A DNA stretch of 36,918 bases from a virus: the IMG/VR virus record IMGVR_UViG_3300021964_000202, positions 1-36,918 of that record. One strand, written 5' to 3'. The first letter of the stretch is position 1; each line of letters opens with the position of its first letter. The notes below the pieces were generated by a model, which saw only the letters and a list, made by a program, of their open reading frames with translations, had not been told where the DNA came from and made no database searches. Shown here one piece after another: positions 12,563 through 21,154 of this stretch. A program made the position numbers and the translations under genes.

Positions 12563-13049
12563 CTGGATTTATAATGTACCTAAACACATAGTACATAAAC
12601 CAATTCTCATTGATAAAATGAGATTGATACCACAAAATAAAATAGATCAAATTTCACACACTGATTATAATTTACCTGCGGGTATGGTTATTGAGTGGAG
12701 AGAATATTTTTTAAAAAATATTTATCATGAATTTAAATTAGACTTTGAAGATAAGATTAAAAGTAAAATTGGTTTACACAATGCCTGGTTCCAATGGTAT
12801 GAAAAAAATGATTTTCATGTATGGCATATTCATGGAGGCGTTCACTTTACAAATATTTATTATTTATCTATGCCAAACAAAGAAGTTAAAACAACTGTTA
12901 AACATATTGAGCAGCTAAAATCTTTTGATGTAATGGAAGGACAGATCTTAACTATACCCTCTTATTGGTGGCACAAGTCTCCAGTAAATTTGTTTGATGA
13001 TCCTAAAATTATTATCTCTTTTAATACTTCAATTAAAATGAACGATTAG
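12534..13049 (+). CDS. 2OG-Fe(II) oxygenase-like / double-stranded beta-helix protein (171 aa)
   Basis: The C-terminal half has the jelly-roll layout of phage 2OG-Fe(II) oxygenases: WFQWYEKNDFHVWHIHGG with H98-x-H100 in place of the usual HxD, NIYYLS core strand, then QILTIPSYWWHKSP with H147 as the distal ligand and IIISFNTS as last strand. The usual 2OG-binding Arg is not obvious (K158 is nearest), so activity is uncertain. It ends the plus-strand cassette and converges on the DNA polymerase gene with only 3 bases between stops. Confidence 0.75.
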   Translation: MQEESVIKDNWIYNVPKHIVHKPILIDKMRLIPQNKIDQISHTDYNLPAGMVIEWREYFLKNIYHEFKLDFEDKIKSKIGLHNAWFQWYEKNDFHVWHIHGGVHFTNIYYLSMPNKEVKTTVKHIEQLKSFDVMEGQILTIPSYWWHKSPVNLFDDPKIIISFNTSIKMND

Positions 13050-13052
13050 TAT

Positions 13053-14921
13053 TTATTCTTTTGCCTCACCCCAAGAAGCTCCAAGTGCAATATCTACTTT
13101 AGAAGGAACCTTAAGATTTTCGACTGCGTTTTCCATTATCGATTTAACATGTTTAATATCTTCTTCCTTATCAATAGAAAAACATAATTCATCATGTATT
13201 TGTAATAAAGGTTTATATCCTGCTTTGTAGCATTGAATCATAGCCATTTTAGTTTGATCAGCTGCTGACCCCTGAATTAATCTGTTTAAAGCTTTATATG
13301 TAAATGCCCTACGTATGTTATTTCCATAATGAGCCTTAGCAGCCTCGTAGTCCATCGCCTTATTCATTCCGAAGGTAGAGGGCTCCCACATGTTAAAACG
13401 GCATTTACGGCCCTTTATAGTCCGAATAAAGCCATATTTAGAAGCACTGTTAGACACTTCTGCGGCTAATTTCTTAACAAATGGTACTCTACTGTTATAT
13501 GTTTGCAGCAATCTATCTGCAGCATCTTTATCAATACCTAATTCTGTGGCTAATTTGTTTTTACCCATACCATAGAAAAGACCCAAATTGATCGTCTTAG
13601 CATGAGTTCTAGATATACCTGCCATATCAGCAACTATTTGGTGAAAGTCTGCTGACTCATTTTGGTAGGCTTCTATAAATTCATCAGCACCATCAAATCC
13701 TGCGTCTATAGATGCAGCGTAGTGAGCTACTAATCTTGGTTCTTGTTGTGAGTAGTCAAAGCTACCCCATTGTCTACCCTCTTCAGGTAAAAATAAACTT
13801 CTAATTTTATCACCCATTTCTTTGTTACGGGCTGGTATCTGCTGTAAGTTTGGATTAGAATAAGATAATCGTCCAGATACAGTCCCACCCTGATCTGATC
13901 TTAATTGATTTATCTCTGCATGGATTCTGCCTTTGTGCGTATATCTTAATACGGAGTCTATGAATGTTGAATGAAATTTATTTATTTCTCTTGCTTGTCT
14001 TATTAGTTGTGCTATCGGGTTATTACAGTTTACTAACCAGTTTTGTGTAAAGCTTGGTTCTCCGGTTTTCTGTGTCCGTGGGTACTCCACACCTATTCTA
14101 TCAAACACCTGAGCTACACTTCGTGCAGCCCAAATGTCTACACTGTGAGTTGTCTCTTGTTTTATTTTATCTAATACTTCAAATTCTTTTTTCTTAAATT
14201 CTTTTTTTAGTAAGTGAGCTTTTTCTTCATCAACTCTAATACCTCTACGTCTAGTATCAATAAGTATAGGCAGGAGCTCCATTTCCATTTCCCACACATC
14301 ACTTAAATTTTGTTTTACAATTTCACCTTTTAATCTTTCCCATAGTCTCAAAGTTAAACCTGCATCTTGTTCAGCGTAATGACCAACATAACCCGCAGGT
14401 AATCTCCACATGTCAGCCTTGGGATCTATGCCCCACTCTTTAGCTTTTTCAGTTAAGAATGTTTCATTTTTAACTTCACCTAAATAATCTTTAGCACATG
14501 CATTTAAACTAAAACTAAATCTATTTTCATTTATTATTGCTGCAGCTATCATAGTATCTACAATCTTACCTTTAATCTCGAAACCATTTACTAACAACCA
14601 ACCGACATCGTAACTTGCATTATGAAATATTTTAGTAGCAGGAGTTTTAAGAATATCCTGCATCCATGCAGTTGTTATAGCTAAATCCATATTACCACCT
14701 GCATCATGTTGAATTGGAAAGTACCATTGTTGGCCCAGTGCAGCTACTGCAAAACCAACTATGCCACCATCAAAGGTAGCCCATCCAGCTCCTTTAGTTT
14801 TTATATTTGGATCTTTAGTTTCTAAGTCTATTGCAATTTCTGTGGCTTTAGACAAATCAGGGTATTCAGCAGGACATATCCAATCTGAATCATTATAAAT
14901 AAAATTTAATTGATGGGTCAT
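13053..14921 (-). CDS. polA: Family A DNA polymerase with 3'-5' exonuclease (622 aa)
   Basis: Replicative phage polymerase. Exonuclease: D32-x-E34 (IDLET), HNASYD (100-105) and Y182-x3-D186. Polymerase: RLSYSNPNLQQIP (351-363), motif A D389 in SFDYSQQE, motif B R438...K442...Y450-G451, motif C HDE (576-578). No 5'-3' exonuclease domain, normal for T7-type phage enzymes. The residue matching E. coli Phe762 is Leu446 (K442 + 4). The start lacks a Shine-Dalgarno (AATAATAATAAATG) and a good promoter ends 12 bases before it. It is the last gene of the replication block. Confidence 0.97.
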   Translation of the reverse strand: MTHQLNFIYNDSDWICPAEYPDLSKATEIAIDLETKDPNIKTKGAGWATFDGGIVGFAVAALGQQWYFPIQHDAGGNMDLAITTAWMQDILKTPATKIFHNASYDVGWLLVNGFEIKGKIVDTMIAAAIINENRFSFSLNACAKDYLGEVKNETFLTEKAKEWGIDPKADMWRLPAGYVGHYAEQDAGLTLRLWERLKGEIVKQNLSDVWEMEMELLPILIDTRRRGIRVDEEKAHLLKKEFKKKEFEVLDKIKQETTHSVDIWAARSVAQVFDRIGVEYPRTQKTGEPSFTQNWLVNCNNPIAQLIRQAREINKFHSTFIDSVLRYTHKGRIHAEINQLRSDQGGTVSGRLSYSNPNLQQIPARNKEMGDKIRSLFLPEEGRQWGSFDYSQQEPRLVAHYAASIDAGFDGADEFIEAYQNESADFHQIVADMAGISRTHAKTINLGLFYGMGKNKLATELGIDKDAADRLLQTYNSRVPFVKKLAAEVSNSASKYGFIRTIKGRKCRFNMWEPSTFGMNKAMDYEAAKAHYGNNIRRAFTYKALNRLIQGSAADQTKMAMIQCYKAGYKPLLQIHDELCFSIDKEEDIKHVKSIMENAVENLKVPSKVDIALGASWGEAKE

Positions 14922-14933
14922 TTATTATTATTA

Positions 14934-14961
14934 CTTATAACTTTTATTAATTGATTTGCAA
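14934..14961 (-). promoter_or_regulatory. Candidate promoter for polA, TTGCAA-16-TATAAG
   Basis: On the minus strand, TTGCAA (14961-14956) and TATAAG (14939-14934) are 16 bases apart, 12 bases before the polA ATG. The same -10 word and spacing occur at 21127-21154. Confidence 0.5.
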
Positions 14962-14970
14962 AAGATTTTT

Positions 14971-15552
14971 TTACACTGCATAAATATTTCCTGACATAGT
15001 AATTCTTGGTAAGTCAGAAGTATAAAATGGATATACAGAGTGTTTTAAAAAAGCTGGAAATATAAAACCTTTTCCTTCGTAAGTCTTGTCGACAGGTATG
15101 TTATGTTCAGTAATACCTCCTCGACTTGCTTGGTCTAAATGTATGAATTGTAAAAATCCTGATAGAGGTGAATTACTATTTCTTGACTTAGGATTATTCA
15201 TTTCATCTTGGATTAAAAAAGGTATTTGTATAAATAATATAAAACTAAATATACCTGAGTGTGAATGAGCAGGATTAAATTCATGTTTGTGCATATGATT
15301 TACCCAAAAATCTTGTTGTTTAAGTTTTAAATGTTTTGTTATTTTAACTGTTTTTAAATGATTACTTGAATTTGTTTTAGGATCCTTAATTATATTCATT
15401 AAGGTGGGTTCAATCAAAGGTATATATTTAGTCAAATCATATTCTTTTTCTATGTTTCCTGCTAAATCTACGTTTTTGTTAGAACTAGTATCATTTGCGA
15501 TACTTTTTAAACTTTGAAATACTTCAGGTGGTATATCAAAAAAATCAAGCAC
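14971..15552 (-). CDS. 2OG-Fe(II) oxygenase, 2OG-FeII_Oxy_5-like (193 aa)
   Basis: Matches the layout of the putative 2OG-Fe(II) oxygenase family common in marine phages: H96-x-H98 in NPAHSHSG, core strand FSFILFIQIP, H171 in FPAFLKHSVYP, and R183 in LPRITMSGN as 2OG binder. Substrate unknown. It starts at GTG 15552, overlapping the tiny membrane-protein gene by 8 bases, with GGA about 9 bases upstream. It lies in the replication operon between DUF3310 and polA, so a nucleotide- or DNA-directed role is possible but not shown. Confidence 0.85.
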   Translation of the reverse strand: MLDFFDIPPEVFQSLKSIANDTSSNKNVDLAGNIEKEYDLTKYIPLIEPTLMNIIKDPKTNSSNHLKTVKITKHLKLKQQDFWVNHMHKHEFNPAHSHSGIFSFILFIQIPFLIQDEMNNPKSRNSNSPLSGFLQFIHLDQASRGGITEHNIPVDKTYEGKGFIFPAFLKHSVYPFYTSDLPRITMSGNIYAV

Positions 15553-15634
15553 GTTCGTTATTCCATTTAATTAATAGCAGCAATATTAACCCAAATATTA
15601 TAAATATAAATCCTAGAGATATACATAATTGCAT
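15545..15634 (-). CDS. Tiny single-span membrane protein (29 aa)
   Basis: ATG 15634 overlaps the upstream stop by one base (TGATG) and the TGA stop overlaps the next GTG start by 8 bases, so it is fitted exactly between two genes. Reading MQLCISLGFIFIIFGLILLL then LIKWNNERA, it has one clear membrane span of about 20 residues and a short charged tail. No function is known. The fit and hydrophobicity are the evidence that it is real. Confidence 0.5.
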   Translation of the reverse strand: MQLCISLGFIFIIFGLILLLLIKWNNERA

Positions 15635-15873
15635 CACGAATAATCTCTTTCTAATATCATTTCTAAATAGTGTATGGCCTTTTGGATATCTTTTTCTTTG
15701 CCTTTTGACTGATGCCTACAAATGTACTTAATTGCATTGCCCTCAGCAAATAAAAGTTTATTTTCATTAATAAATTCTGCGGGCTGAATCTTCATTTTAG
15801 AGTAGTGATTCCCGCCTACCTGCTTTTCTAAAGAATCATAAGTAGCTCCCTTGAACATATCTTTATGTGTCAT
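15634..15873 (-). CDS. DUF3310 protein (79 aa)
   Basis: Contains the DUF3310 signature VGGNHYSKMKIQPAEFI and GNAIKYICRHQSKGKEKDIQKA. The family is widespread in phages, often beside nucleotide metabolism or replication genes; biochemical function is not established. ATG 15873 overlaps the upstream stop (TAATG) and has GGGGG 6 bases before it; an ATG at 15885 is an alternative. Part of the replication operon. Confidence 0.9.
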   Translation of the reverse strand: MTHKDMFKGATYDSLEKQVGGNHYSKMKIQPAEFINENKLLFAEGNAIKYICRHQSKGKEKDIQKAIHYLEMILERDYS

Positions 15874-16433
15874 TAATACCCCCATCCTACGAATGAAATT
15901 CGTTCACCTTTTAAACAATTAGTTACTCTGTGTGGAAACATAAAATTAGATGGAAATATAATAACATCACCCTTACTCATAGCTACTCTCTTGTCTCTAC
16001 ATATAAATTCTGATCCTTCAAAGTCATCATTTAAATTACCCACTATACTTAATATAGGAATTCCTTTTTCATTACCATCAAAAATTGAATGTATATGATC
16101 ATGATGTTCTTTCATTAAACTGCCTGGAGCATATTTATTAAATCTAAGTCTTGTAATCTTAGTTATAAATTCGTTTTTTGTATTTTCAGTTTTGCCACAA
16201 AATGTTTTTTGATATTCTCTAATCAATTGATGTAAAAGAGGATGCAGCAACCCACACAAATCATCAGGCATATAAGAAATGACAACCCCTTCTGTATCTC
16301 TGTCATGAAATTCATTTCTATTATTATTATGCCATAAATGTTTTTCCCATTCTAATTCTTTTGACCTTTCTATTAGCATATCGCATATGCTAGATGGTAT
16401 AATATTGCCTTTCATTATATACTTTTCAATCAT
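15873..16433 (-). CDS. 2OG-Fe(II) oxygenase, prolyl-4-hydroxylase-like (186 aa)
   Basis: Clear P4H-type core: H110-x-D112 in EHHDHIHS, core EGSEFIC, GDVIIFPSNFMFPHRV with H168, and R178 in GERISFVGW. A His-rich iron site region (HHDHIH) is seen. The TTG at 16439 was passed over in favour of ATG 16433, which overlaps the upstream gene's stop by 8 bases. It is translated with the 68-aa gene and the SF1 helicase upstream. This is the most convincing of the six oxygenase-like proteins in the window. Confidence 0.9.
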   Translation of the reverse strand: MIEKYIMKGNIIPSSICDMLIERSKELEWEKHLWHNNNRNEFHDRDTEGVVISYMPDDLCGLLHPLLHQLIREYQKTFCGKTENTKNEFITKITRLRFNKYAPGSLMKEHHDHIHSIFDGNEKGIPILSIVGNLNDDFEGSEFICRDKRVAMSKGDVIIFPSNFMFPHRVTNCLKGERISFVGWGY

Positions 16434-16632
16434 AATCAAAGTCTCTTAGAATTTTTAAATTTTCTTGTGCTTGAGCTATTTCATTTATTAACTTATCGCA
16501 TTCGTCAACGTGTTGTGGATGTTCACCAATAGCTACTGGTTTTTCAAAATATATTTTTATAGTAGCTTCGGCTTTAGATATTTGTGCATTATATTTATCT
16601 CCTAGTGCTTGTATTATTAATTTTCTAAACAT
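16426..16632 (-). CDS. Small conserved-type hypothetical protein (68 aa)
   Basis: Starts 8 bases inside the helicase gene's end and overlaps the next oxygenase. The sequence MFRKLIIQALGDKYNAQI...AVAIGEHPQH-type with PVAIGEHPQHVDECDKL is typical of a small protein I recall from many marine phages. It is helical with a central Gly-Glu-His-Pro loop, and has no assigned function. It lies in the replication operon, so a support role there is likely. Confidence 0.8.
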   Translation of the reverse strand: MFRKLIIQALGDKYNAQISKAEATIKIYFEKPVAIGEHPQHVDECDKLINEIAQAQENLKILRDFDYD

Positions 16633-18235
16633 AGTTTGCCTCGTAAAGTTTAAAGTATTTACCTAATGGAAAGTTATATTGATGATAGGTGCCTAATAAA
16701 TGCAACGTACCTTTAGATCTTGTTGCACCTGTATACCAAACTCTAAGTTCTTTTACTTTATCCATTAAGTTTTTCTTCTCAAAATGAGAAGGATAATTAC
16801 ATTTACTTGCTAAAACTACATTATCAGCTTCTCCGCCTTTGACTTGGTGAATAGTATCTATAATTATCTTTGGTGGCAAGTTTAAATCTATACCCTCTTT
16901 CATTAATTTTTTAAAATACAACTTATCTTTTTCCTTAAATTTTCTTTTAAAAGCATCTTCCCAGCTGCTTTTTTGATCTCTCATACCACACCTCAAATGT
17001 AATTCGTCAAAATTAAACACCTGATTCGGATGAGCAAAGCTCCATTTTTTGCTGTCCGCTGACCGGTAGCCGTGATCTATGTTTAAAAGAAACTCATACA
17101 TTACTGTTGCTTCTTCTCTTGTTATAGATCCACCTTGATTAATTTTATTCCAATACTCAATAGCTAAAAATTGATTAGTATCAAATGATCTATTACCTTT
17201 TACATCTTGATAATATAGTGAAAGATTTCTTGCTTCGTGCTGCAATTCTTTTTTTACATCGTTTATTCTAGCAAGTACCATCCAAGATCCTTCCATGTCC
17301 CAAGGTACTTTTTTTAATCCATTCCATCTATGAATAGATCCCTCTTTACCATTAGATATAAATTCTTTTTTTATTCTATTATCTCCCATAGAATTTAAAA
17401 TACATTTAGAAAAGAAATGTACATTTTTATTAAGTCTTACAGATTTTTTTAATATAACTTTACGACCTGGAAAAGTTTGAAAGTGTTCTACATCTGCACC
17501 ATTCCATTCATAAATAGCCTGGTCATCATCTCCAGCTAGATAAACTCTATGTACTTGTGCCGCTAACTTAACAACCAAGTCCCATTGTAAAGGTGTTAAA
17601 TCCTGAGCTTCATCTACCATTAAGACTCTAAAAGGTATTGATAAACCATCATCAATAAATTTTTGTATCATATCAGTAAAATCTAATCTGTCCGGTGTCC
17701 GTTGTCCGTTTTCTAACTCCATAGTTTTAAATTCTTCATAACCTGCAATAATAGATTTGAATTGCTGCAACCTTACAGCTTTTCTTGGCTGCTGTTTGTA
17801 CAGCCACACAGGATCTACTTTCATGTTTCTAGCTCTGTCATAAATTTGTAGCGACCAATTGTTATAAACTTTTTGCTCATCATGACCTTCTTTAAAATTT
17901 ACTTTTACAGTTCCATATTGTGTATGAAACGTAATCATATCCACTTTAGGATCTAGTACAGGAATCTCTGCAAATTGTTGTCTTGCTAAACTATGTATGG
18001 TTCTAAAATATTTAAAGTCATCTTCATCATACTCTTTAAATTTTTTTCTTACACGACTTACACATTCGTCAACAGCTTTGTTAGTAAATGATATATAACA
18101 TATTTCATCAGGTGAATAACCTTGTCGTAAGTATCTTTGTACTCGTTTTAAAAGGTTCTCAGTTTTACCTGTCCCTGGAGGGCCAAATATTTTAACTGTC
18201 TTCCCATGCAGCTTTTGCTTTAGTAAATTTGACAT
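16625..18235 (-). CDS. UvrD/Rep-type SF1 DNA helicase (536 aa)
   Basis: Motif I GPPGTGKT (18-25), Ia SFTNKAVDE (49-57), II VDEAQD (207-212), III GDDDQAIYEW (235-244), V IDTIHQVKGGEADNV and VI YTGATRSK near the C-terminus. Shorter than UvrD, so some accessory subdomains are missing. It likely unwinds DNA at the fork, and no DnaB-type helicase is seen in the window, so it may be the main replicative motor. The start ATG 18235 lies 44 bases inside the primase gene's end. Confidence 0.95.
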   Translation of the reverse strand: MSNLLKQKLHGKTVKIFGPPGTGKTENLLKRVQRYLRQGYSPDEICYISFTNKAVDECVSRVRKKFKEYDEDDFKYFRTIHSLARQQFAEIPVLDPKVDMITFHTQYGTVKVNFKEGHDEQKVYNNWSLQIYDRARNMKVDPVWLYKQQPRKAVRLQQFKSIIAGYEEFKTMELENGQRTPDRLDFTDMIQKFIDDGLSIPFRVLMVDEAQDLTPLQWDLVVKLAAQVHRVYLAGDDDQAIYEWNGADVEHFQTFPGRKVILKKSVRLNKNVHFFSKCILNSMGDNRIKKEFISNGKEGSIHRWNGLKKVPWDMEGSWMVLARINDVKKELQHEARNLSLYYQDVKGNRSFDTNQFLAIEYWNKINQGGSITREEATVMYEFLLNIDHGYRSADSKKWSFAHPNQVFNFDELHLRCGMRDQKSSWEDAFKRKFKEKDKLYFKKLMKEGIDLNLPPKIIIDTIHQVKGGEADNVVLASKCNYPSHFEKKNLMDKVKELRVWYTGATRSKGTLHLLGTYHQYNFPLGKYFKLYEANYV

Positions 18236-19763
18236 TTTTATTTTTGTGTTCCATTTGTTTTGGTAATGCTACAACCCAATGTCTGCTATCAATAGCTTGA
18301 AATTTCTTTTTAGGTTTAGCACCTCCCGATTCTAAAAATTTAGTACAATCTTTTTCTGACCAGTTATAACCCATTTTTTTAATAAATTGTCTAAATGTTT
18401 CTAATTTAAATCTCATCTCAGAATCATCCTTCCAAATATTACCGTTATCAATTTGGTCAAACTCAGTTGTATCTTCAACATCTTCCAAAAACCTAGACAT
18501 TCTAGAATTAAATACATCGCCCATTTCTTCTGCTGCATCAAATCCTTCCATGTCTTGTTTGTTAGATATTAACTCTTCTAGCCAATCTCTGTAAGGGTCA
18601 GGGTCTCGTTTAGAAGGCTTTAAAGTACGCCAAACTATATCATAATTAAGCAATGCTTCCCCTAATAGCTGCTGTTGATATAATTGTTTAGTAGATAATC
18701 TAATTGATTTACCTTGAATAGGTAATATCCAATAAGGTTCAGGGTAAGAATTAACTTTTAAAAGTTTTCCTACTTCGGGTAACGCTTCATTAGTTCCAAT
18801 CCCAAACTTACGCTTAACGCAAGTAGATGATACGCAGTGCATTCTAGCGATTGACGTTTTACATTTGTACGCATATTCTTTATTTTCTACACCTTTAAAA
18901 ATATTTTGCAACTCTTTAGGATGTAAGTTTTCTGAACAAACTTTAGTCATCATATTTCTAGTCCAATCTTCATACATAACTGGATCAGGATTTATTTTTT
19001 TTGCTAATACTGCTACATTAAACATAGCATCATTCCTACCTTCACCTTTTTGTACTCTGTTTTTCATAAAGTTAATTACGCAAGGTGGGTAATCTTTAGT
19101 TTCATCATCTTGAAATATTTTTAATTTTTTAAAGTCTGCTGGTTTTAATCTGTAAGGTTTTACAAATTCAAATAAATTTTCTATTTTAATTCCGTTGCCA
19201 TTGTCATCCATAGCAACACGAGTTGTCATATGTGCTTTTTGATATGGTAAGTTTACAAAATTACCTTTTCTTTTTTCATCCCATTTTTCAGGAGATAGAT
19301 CTACTTCATCTTGAGCAGGATAAATATCTGTTGTTGTGTCGTTGATTCCTAAGTCTGAGGCTATCTCTATTAGTTTCTTACGCATTGCTGATGCAGCAAC
19401 GACTCCATCAATAAATAATACTAAGTGTAATCCGTTGGATTTCGATCTGAACGGGATGAGTGGGTACTGTCTTTTCCGTATAACCGATATAACGTCCTTA
19501 TGCTGTATATTATAACGATCAACATCGATGACCCCCCAAGAGCATGTATTATCATCTCTAATTGGAACGCTTCCATAGTATGCTTCTCCTTTTAAATGTT
19601 GTTTCCAATGATCTAACGTCATTGGTTTTGGTTCAACCCAATGTTTGAATTCATTTTTGCCGTTCGGTTTTTTACTTCCTATAGGCTGAGATGCACCAAA
19701 ATATGTAGATGAGCCCTGGAAGAGTTGTACAAACTCTTCCAAGGTTTTGTCAAGTAGACTCAT
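18192..19763 (-). CDS. Archaeo-eukaryotic-type primase (523 aa)
   Basis: AEP/PrimPol-type primase. Catalytic D80-x-D82 in WGVIDVDRY, RSKSNGLHLVLF (106-117) with the conserved His H113, then GNFVNLPY (167-174). A PriCT-like part follows (GEGRNDAMFNVAVLAKK, 242-258). Four cysteines (C230, C303, C312, C317) are placed like a metal-binding module, ending in KFGIG. No helicase domain is fused; that role probably falls to the neighbouring SF1 helicase. It replaces the DnaG/T7 gp4-type primase expected with a PolA phage. Confidence 0.9.
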   Translation of the reverse strand: MSLLDKTLEEFVQLFQGSSTYFGASQPIGSKKPNGKNEFKHWVEPKPMTLDHWKQHLKGEAYYGSVPIRDDNTCSWGVIDVDRYNIQHKDVISVIRKRQYPLIPFRSKSNGLHLVLFIDGVVAASAMRKKLIEIASDLGINDTTTDIYPAQDEVDLSPEKWDEKRKGNFVNLPYQKAHMTTRVAMDDNGNGIKIENLFEFVKPYRLKPADFKKLKIFQDDETKDYPPCVINFMKNRVQKGEGRNDAMFNVAVLAKKINPDPVMYEDWTRNMMTKVCSENLHPKELQNIFKGVENKEYAYKCKTSIARMHCVSSTCVKRKFGIGTNEALPEVGKLLKVNSYPEPYWILPIQGKSIRLSTKQLYQQQLLGEALLNYDIVWRTLKPSKRDPDPYRDWLEELISNKQDMEGFDAAEEMGDVFNSRMSRFLEDVEDTTEFDQIDNGNIWKDDSEMRFKLETFRQFIKKMGYNWSEKDCTKFLESGGAKPKKKFQAIDSRHWVVALPKQMEHKNKNVKFTKAKAAWEDS

Positions 19764-19766
19764 AGA

Positions 19767-20561
19767 TTAGAAGGGTGTTTTTTCCTGTTGTTCTTCTTTT
19801 CCATGATTAACTTTTACTGATCCTTTTTTACAAGTCTCGTAAAAGCCGAATGCTGCTTCTAAAACAGTCTTATCAGCCACAGGGCCAATATGTTCTATTT
19901 CCCAGCCATACCATGATCCTAACTGATTTTTCTCTAAAACAGTTCGCATTTTATATTGCTGCGTGAATGGAGCAGGTTTAAAGAAACCTTTACCATCAGC
20001 TTTTTTCTGTCTTAAAGACATCATCATAGAGTTCCACTTCTTAGATTTTTTTCTTTGAGTGGATTTCATAGTAACCAATGCAGTTGATTGAGAACCATCT
20101 TCACATATTAAAATATAGTGAGAAGCTGTTTCTTCTACATAGTTGCCGCTTTCAAGTCTATCTTTACCATTATCATCTCTTGTTGTTTTAGACATGATGT
20201 CTGATGTTGCAGGATAAACATTTACTGGTGCTACTGCACCTTGGTCTCTGTCTTTCCATTCGATATACTCTAATTTATAATAACAAGGTATAACTGTAAT
20301 ACCATTTTGACCATTATAAAGTTGGTTCGTTACAGTATTATAAATCATACCTGGTCTAGCAGCTTCGATAAACTGACTATCACCTTGTGTTACTTGAGGA
20401 GATAATTGTCCTAGCACTTTTAAAAATGGTAATGCTACTGATTTAGCATCAACATTATCAAAGCCAGTATCAGCAAATTGTTCTAAATTTACTGCAGCTA
20501 AAGCTCCTCCTTTTTTAGCTATTACTTCAACGTCTTTCGTTGTTTTTTCACCGTTATTCAT
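19767..20561 (-). CDS. Possible single-stranded DNA-binding protein (264 aa)
   Basis: Conserved type in marine phages: ALPFLKVLGQLSPQV, GMIYNTVTNQLYNGQNGITVIPCYY, STALVTMKSTQRKKSKKWN. The middle is strand-rich and likely OB-like; the C-terminus is charged (HGKEEQQEKTPF). Basic patch KSTQRKKSKKWNS could touch nucleic acid. Abundant position between a small accessory protein and primase supports an SSB role, but that is inference. Start ATG 20561 has AAGGA upstream. Confidence 0.8.
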   Translation of the reverse strand: MNNGEKTTKDVEVIAKKGGALAAVNLEQFADTGFDNVDAKSVALPFLKVLGQLSPQVTQGDSQFIEAARPGMIYNTVTNQLYNGQNGITVIPCYYKLEYIEWKDRDQGAVAPVNVYPATSDIMSKTTRDDNGKDRLESGNYVEETASHYILICEDGSQSTALVTMKSTQRKKSKKWNSMMMSLRQKKADGKGFFKPAPFTQQYKMRTVLEKNQLGSWYGWEIEHIGPVADKTVLEAAFGFYETCKKGSVKVNHGKEEQQEKTPF

Positions 20562-20563
20562 AC

Positions 20564-21106
20564 TTATCCTTTGTTAGTTATTTTAGTTTTATTAGCGATA
20601 TACACTCCAAACATATCGAAGGGTATTTCTTTACCTTGTTCAACTTGATCCTTAACAAATGCTTTAAGAGTCATCGGTTCAACTTTTTGTTTTTGATTAT
20701 AGTTGAAACCAAACTTCTCACAAACACTTATAAGTTCAGACACTTGATTGTCTTGGCCTCTGCTAAACTGAGTAGTAATAGTATTCTTAATTAAATCTTC
20801 ATGACCATTACCTCTCAACCAACTGAAGGCTTCTTCAATCCTAGACTCAGGAATCTTAGCTGCATAAAAAGGTTTTACTTCTACAGTAGAACCATCTTTA
20901 AGTTTAAGCAAAGACACACCTGCTTCTTGCATCATATCTGGAATAGTTCTCTCTTCTAAATCTCTTGCTTGAGATTTTAGTTTTGAGATTTCTTCTTCAC
21001 GCTGTTCGATTTGGAGTTGGAGACCGCTAAGTTTTTGACACTGATCAGAAATAGATTTAATCTGATCCTGATCTATGTCGATTTTTGACATTTTTTCGAT
21101 ATCCAT
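20564..21106 (-). CDS. Conserved phage replication-block protein with coiled coil (180 aa)
   Basis: Start ATG 21106 has a strong AGGAGG site. Residues ~20-55 form a likely coiled coil (LQIEQREEEISKLKSQARDL). The rest has the pattern DGSTVEVKPFYAAKIPESRIEEAFSWL, a long-known type in marine podoviruses with no assigned function, ending PMTLKAFVKDQVEQGKEIP. It is the first gene of the 21106-13053 replication operon and has its own candidate promoter. Confidence 0.8.
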   Translation of the reverse strand: MDIEKMSKIDIDQDQIKSISDQCQKLSGLQLQIEQREEEISKLKSQARDLEERTIPDMMQEAGVSLLKLKDGSTVEVKPFYAAKIPESRIEEAFSWLRGNGHEDLIKNTITTQFSRGQDNQVSELISVCEKFGFNYNQKQKVEPMTLKAFVKDQVEQGKEIPFDMFGVYIANKTKITNKG

Positions 21107-21126
21107 ATTTATTCCTCCTGGAAACG

Positions 21127-21154
21127 CTTATAAATAAATTGTTGACCAATGCAA
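21127..21154 (-). promoter_or_regulatory. Candidate promoter for the replication operon, TTGCAT-16-TATAAG
   Basis: On the minus strand, TTGCAT (21154-21149) and TATAAG (21132-21127) are 16 bases apart, 20 bases before the ATG at 21106 and its AGGAGG site. The -35 covers the start codon of the divergent SNF2 gene at 21149, so the two genes may compete. Same architecture as the polA promoter. Confidence 0.5.
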
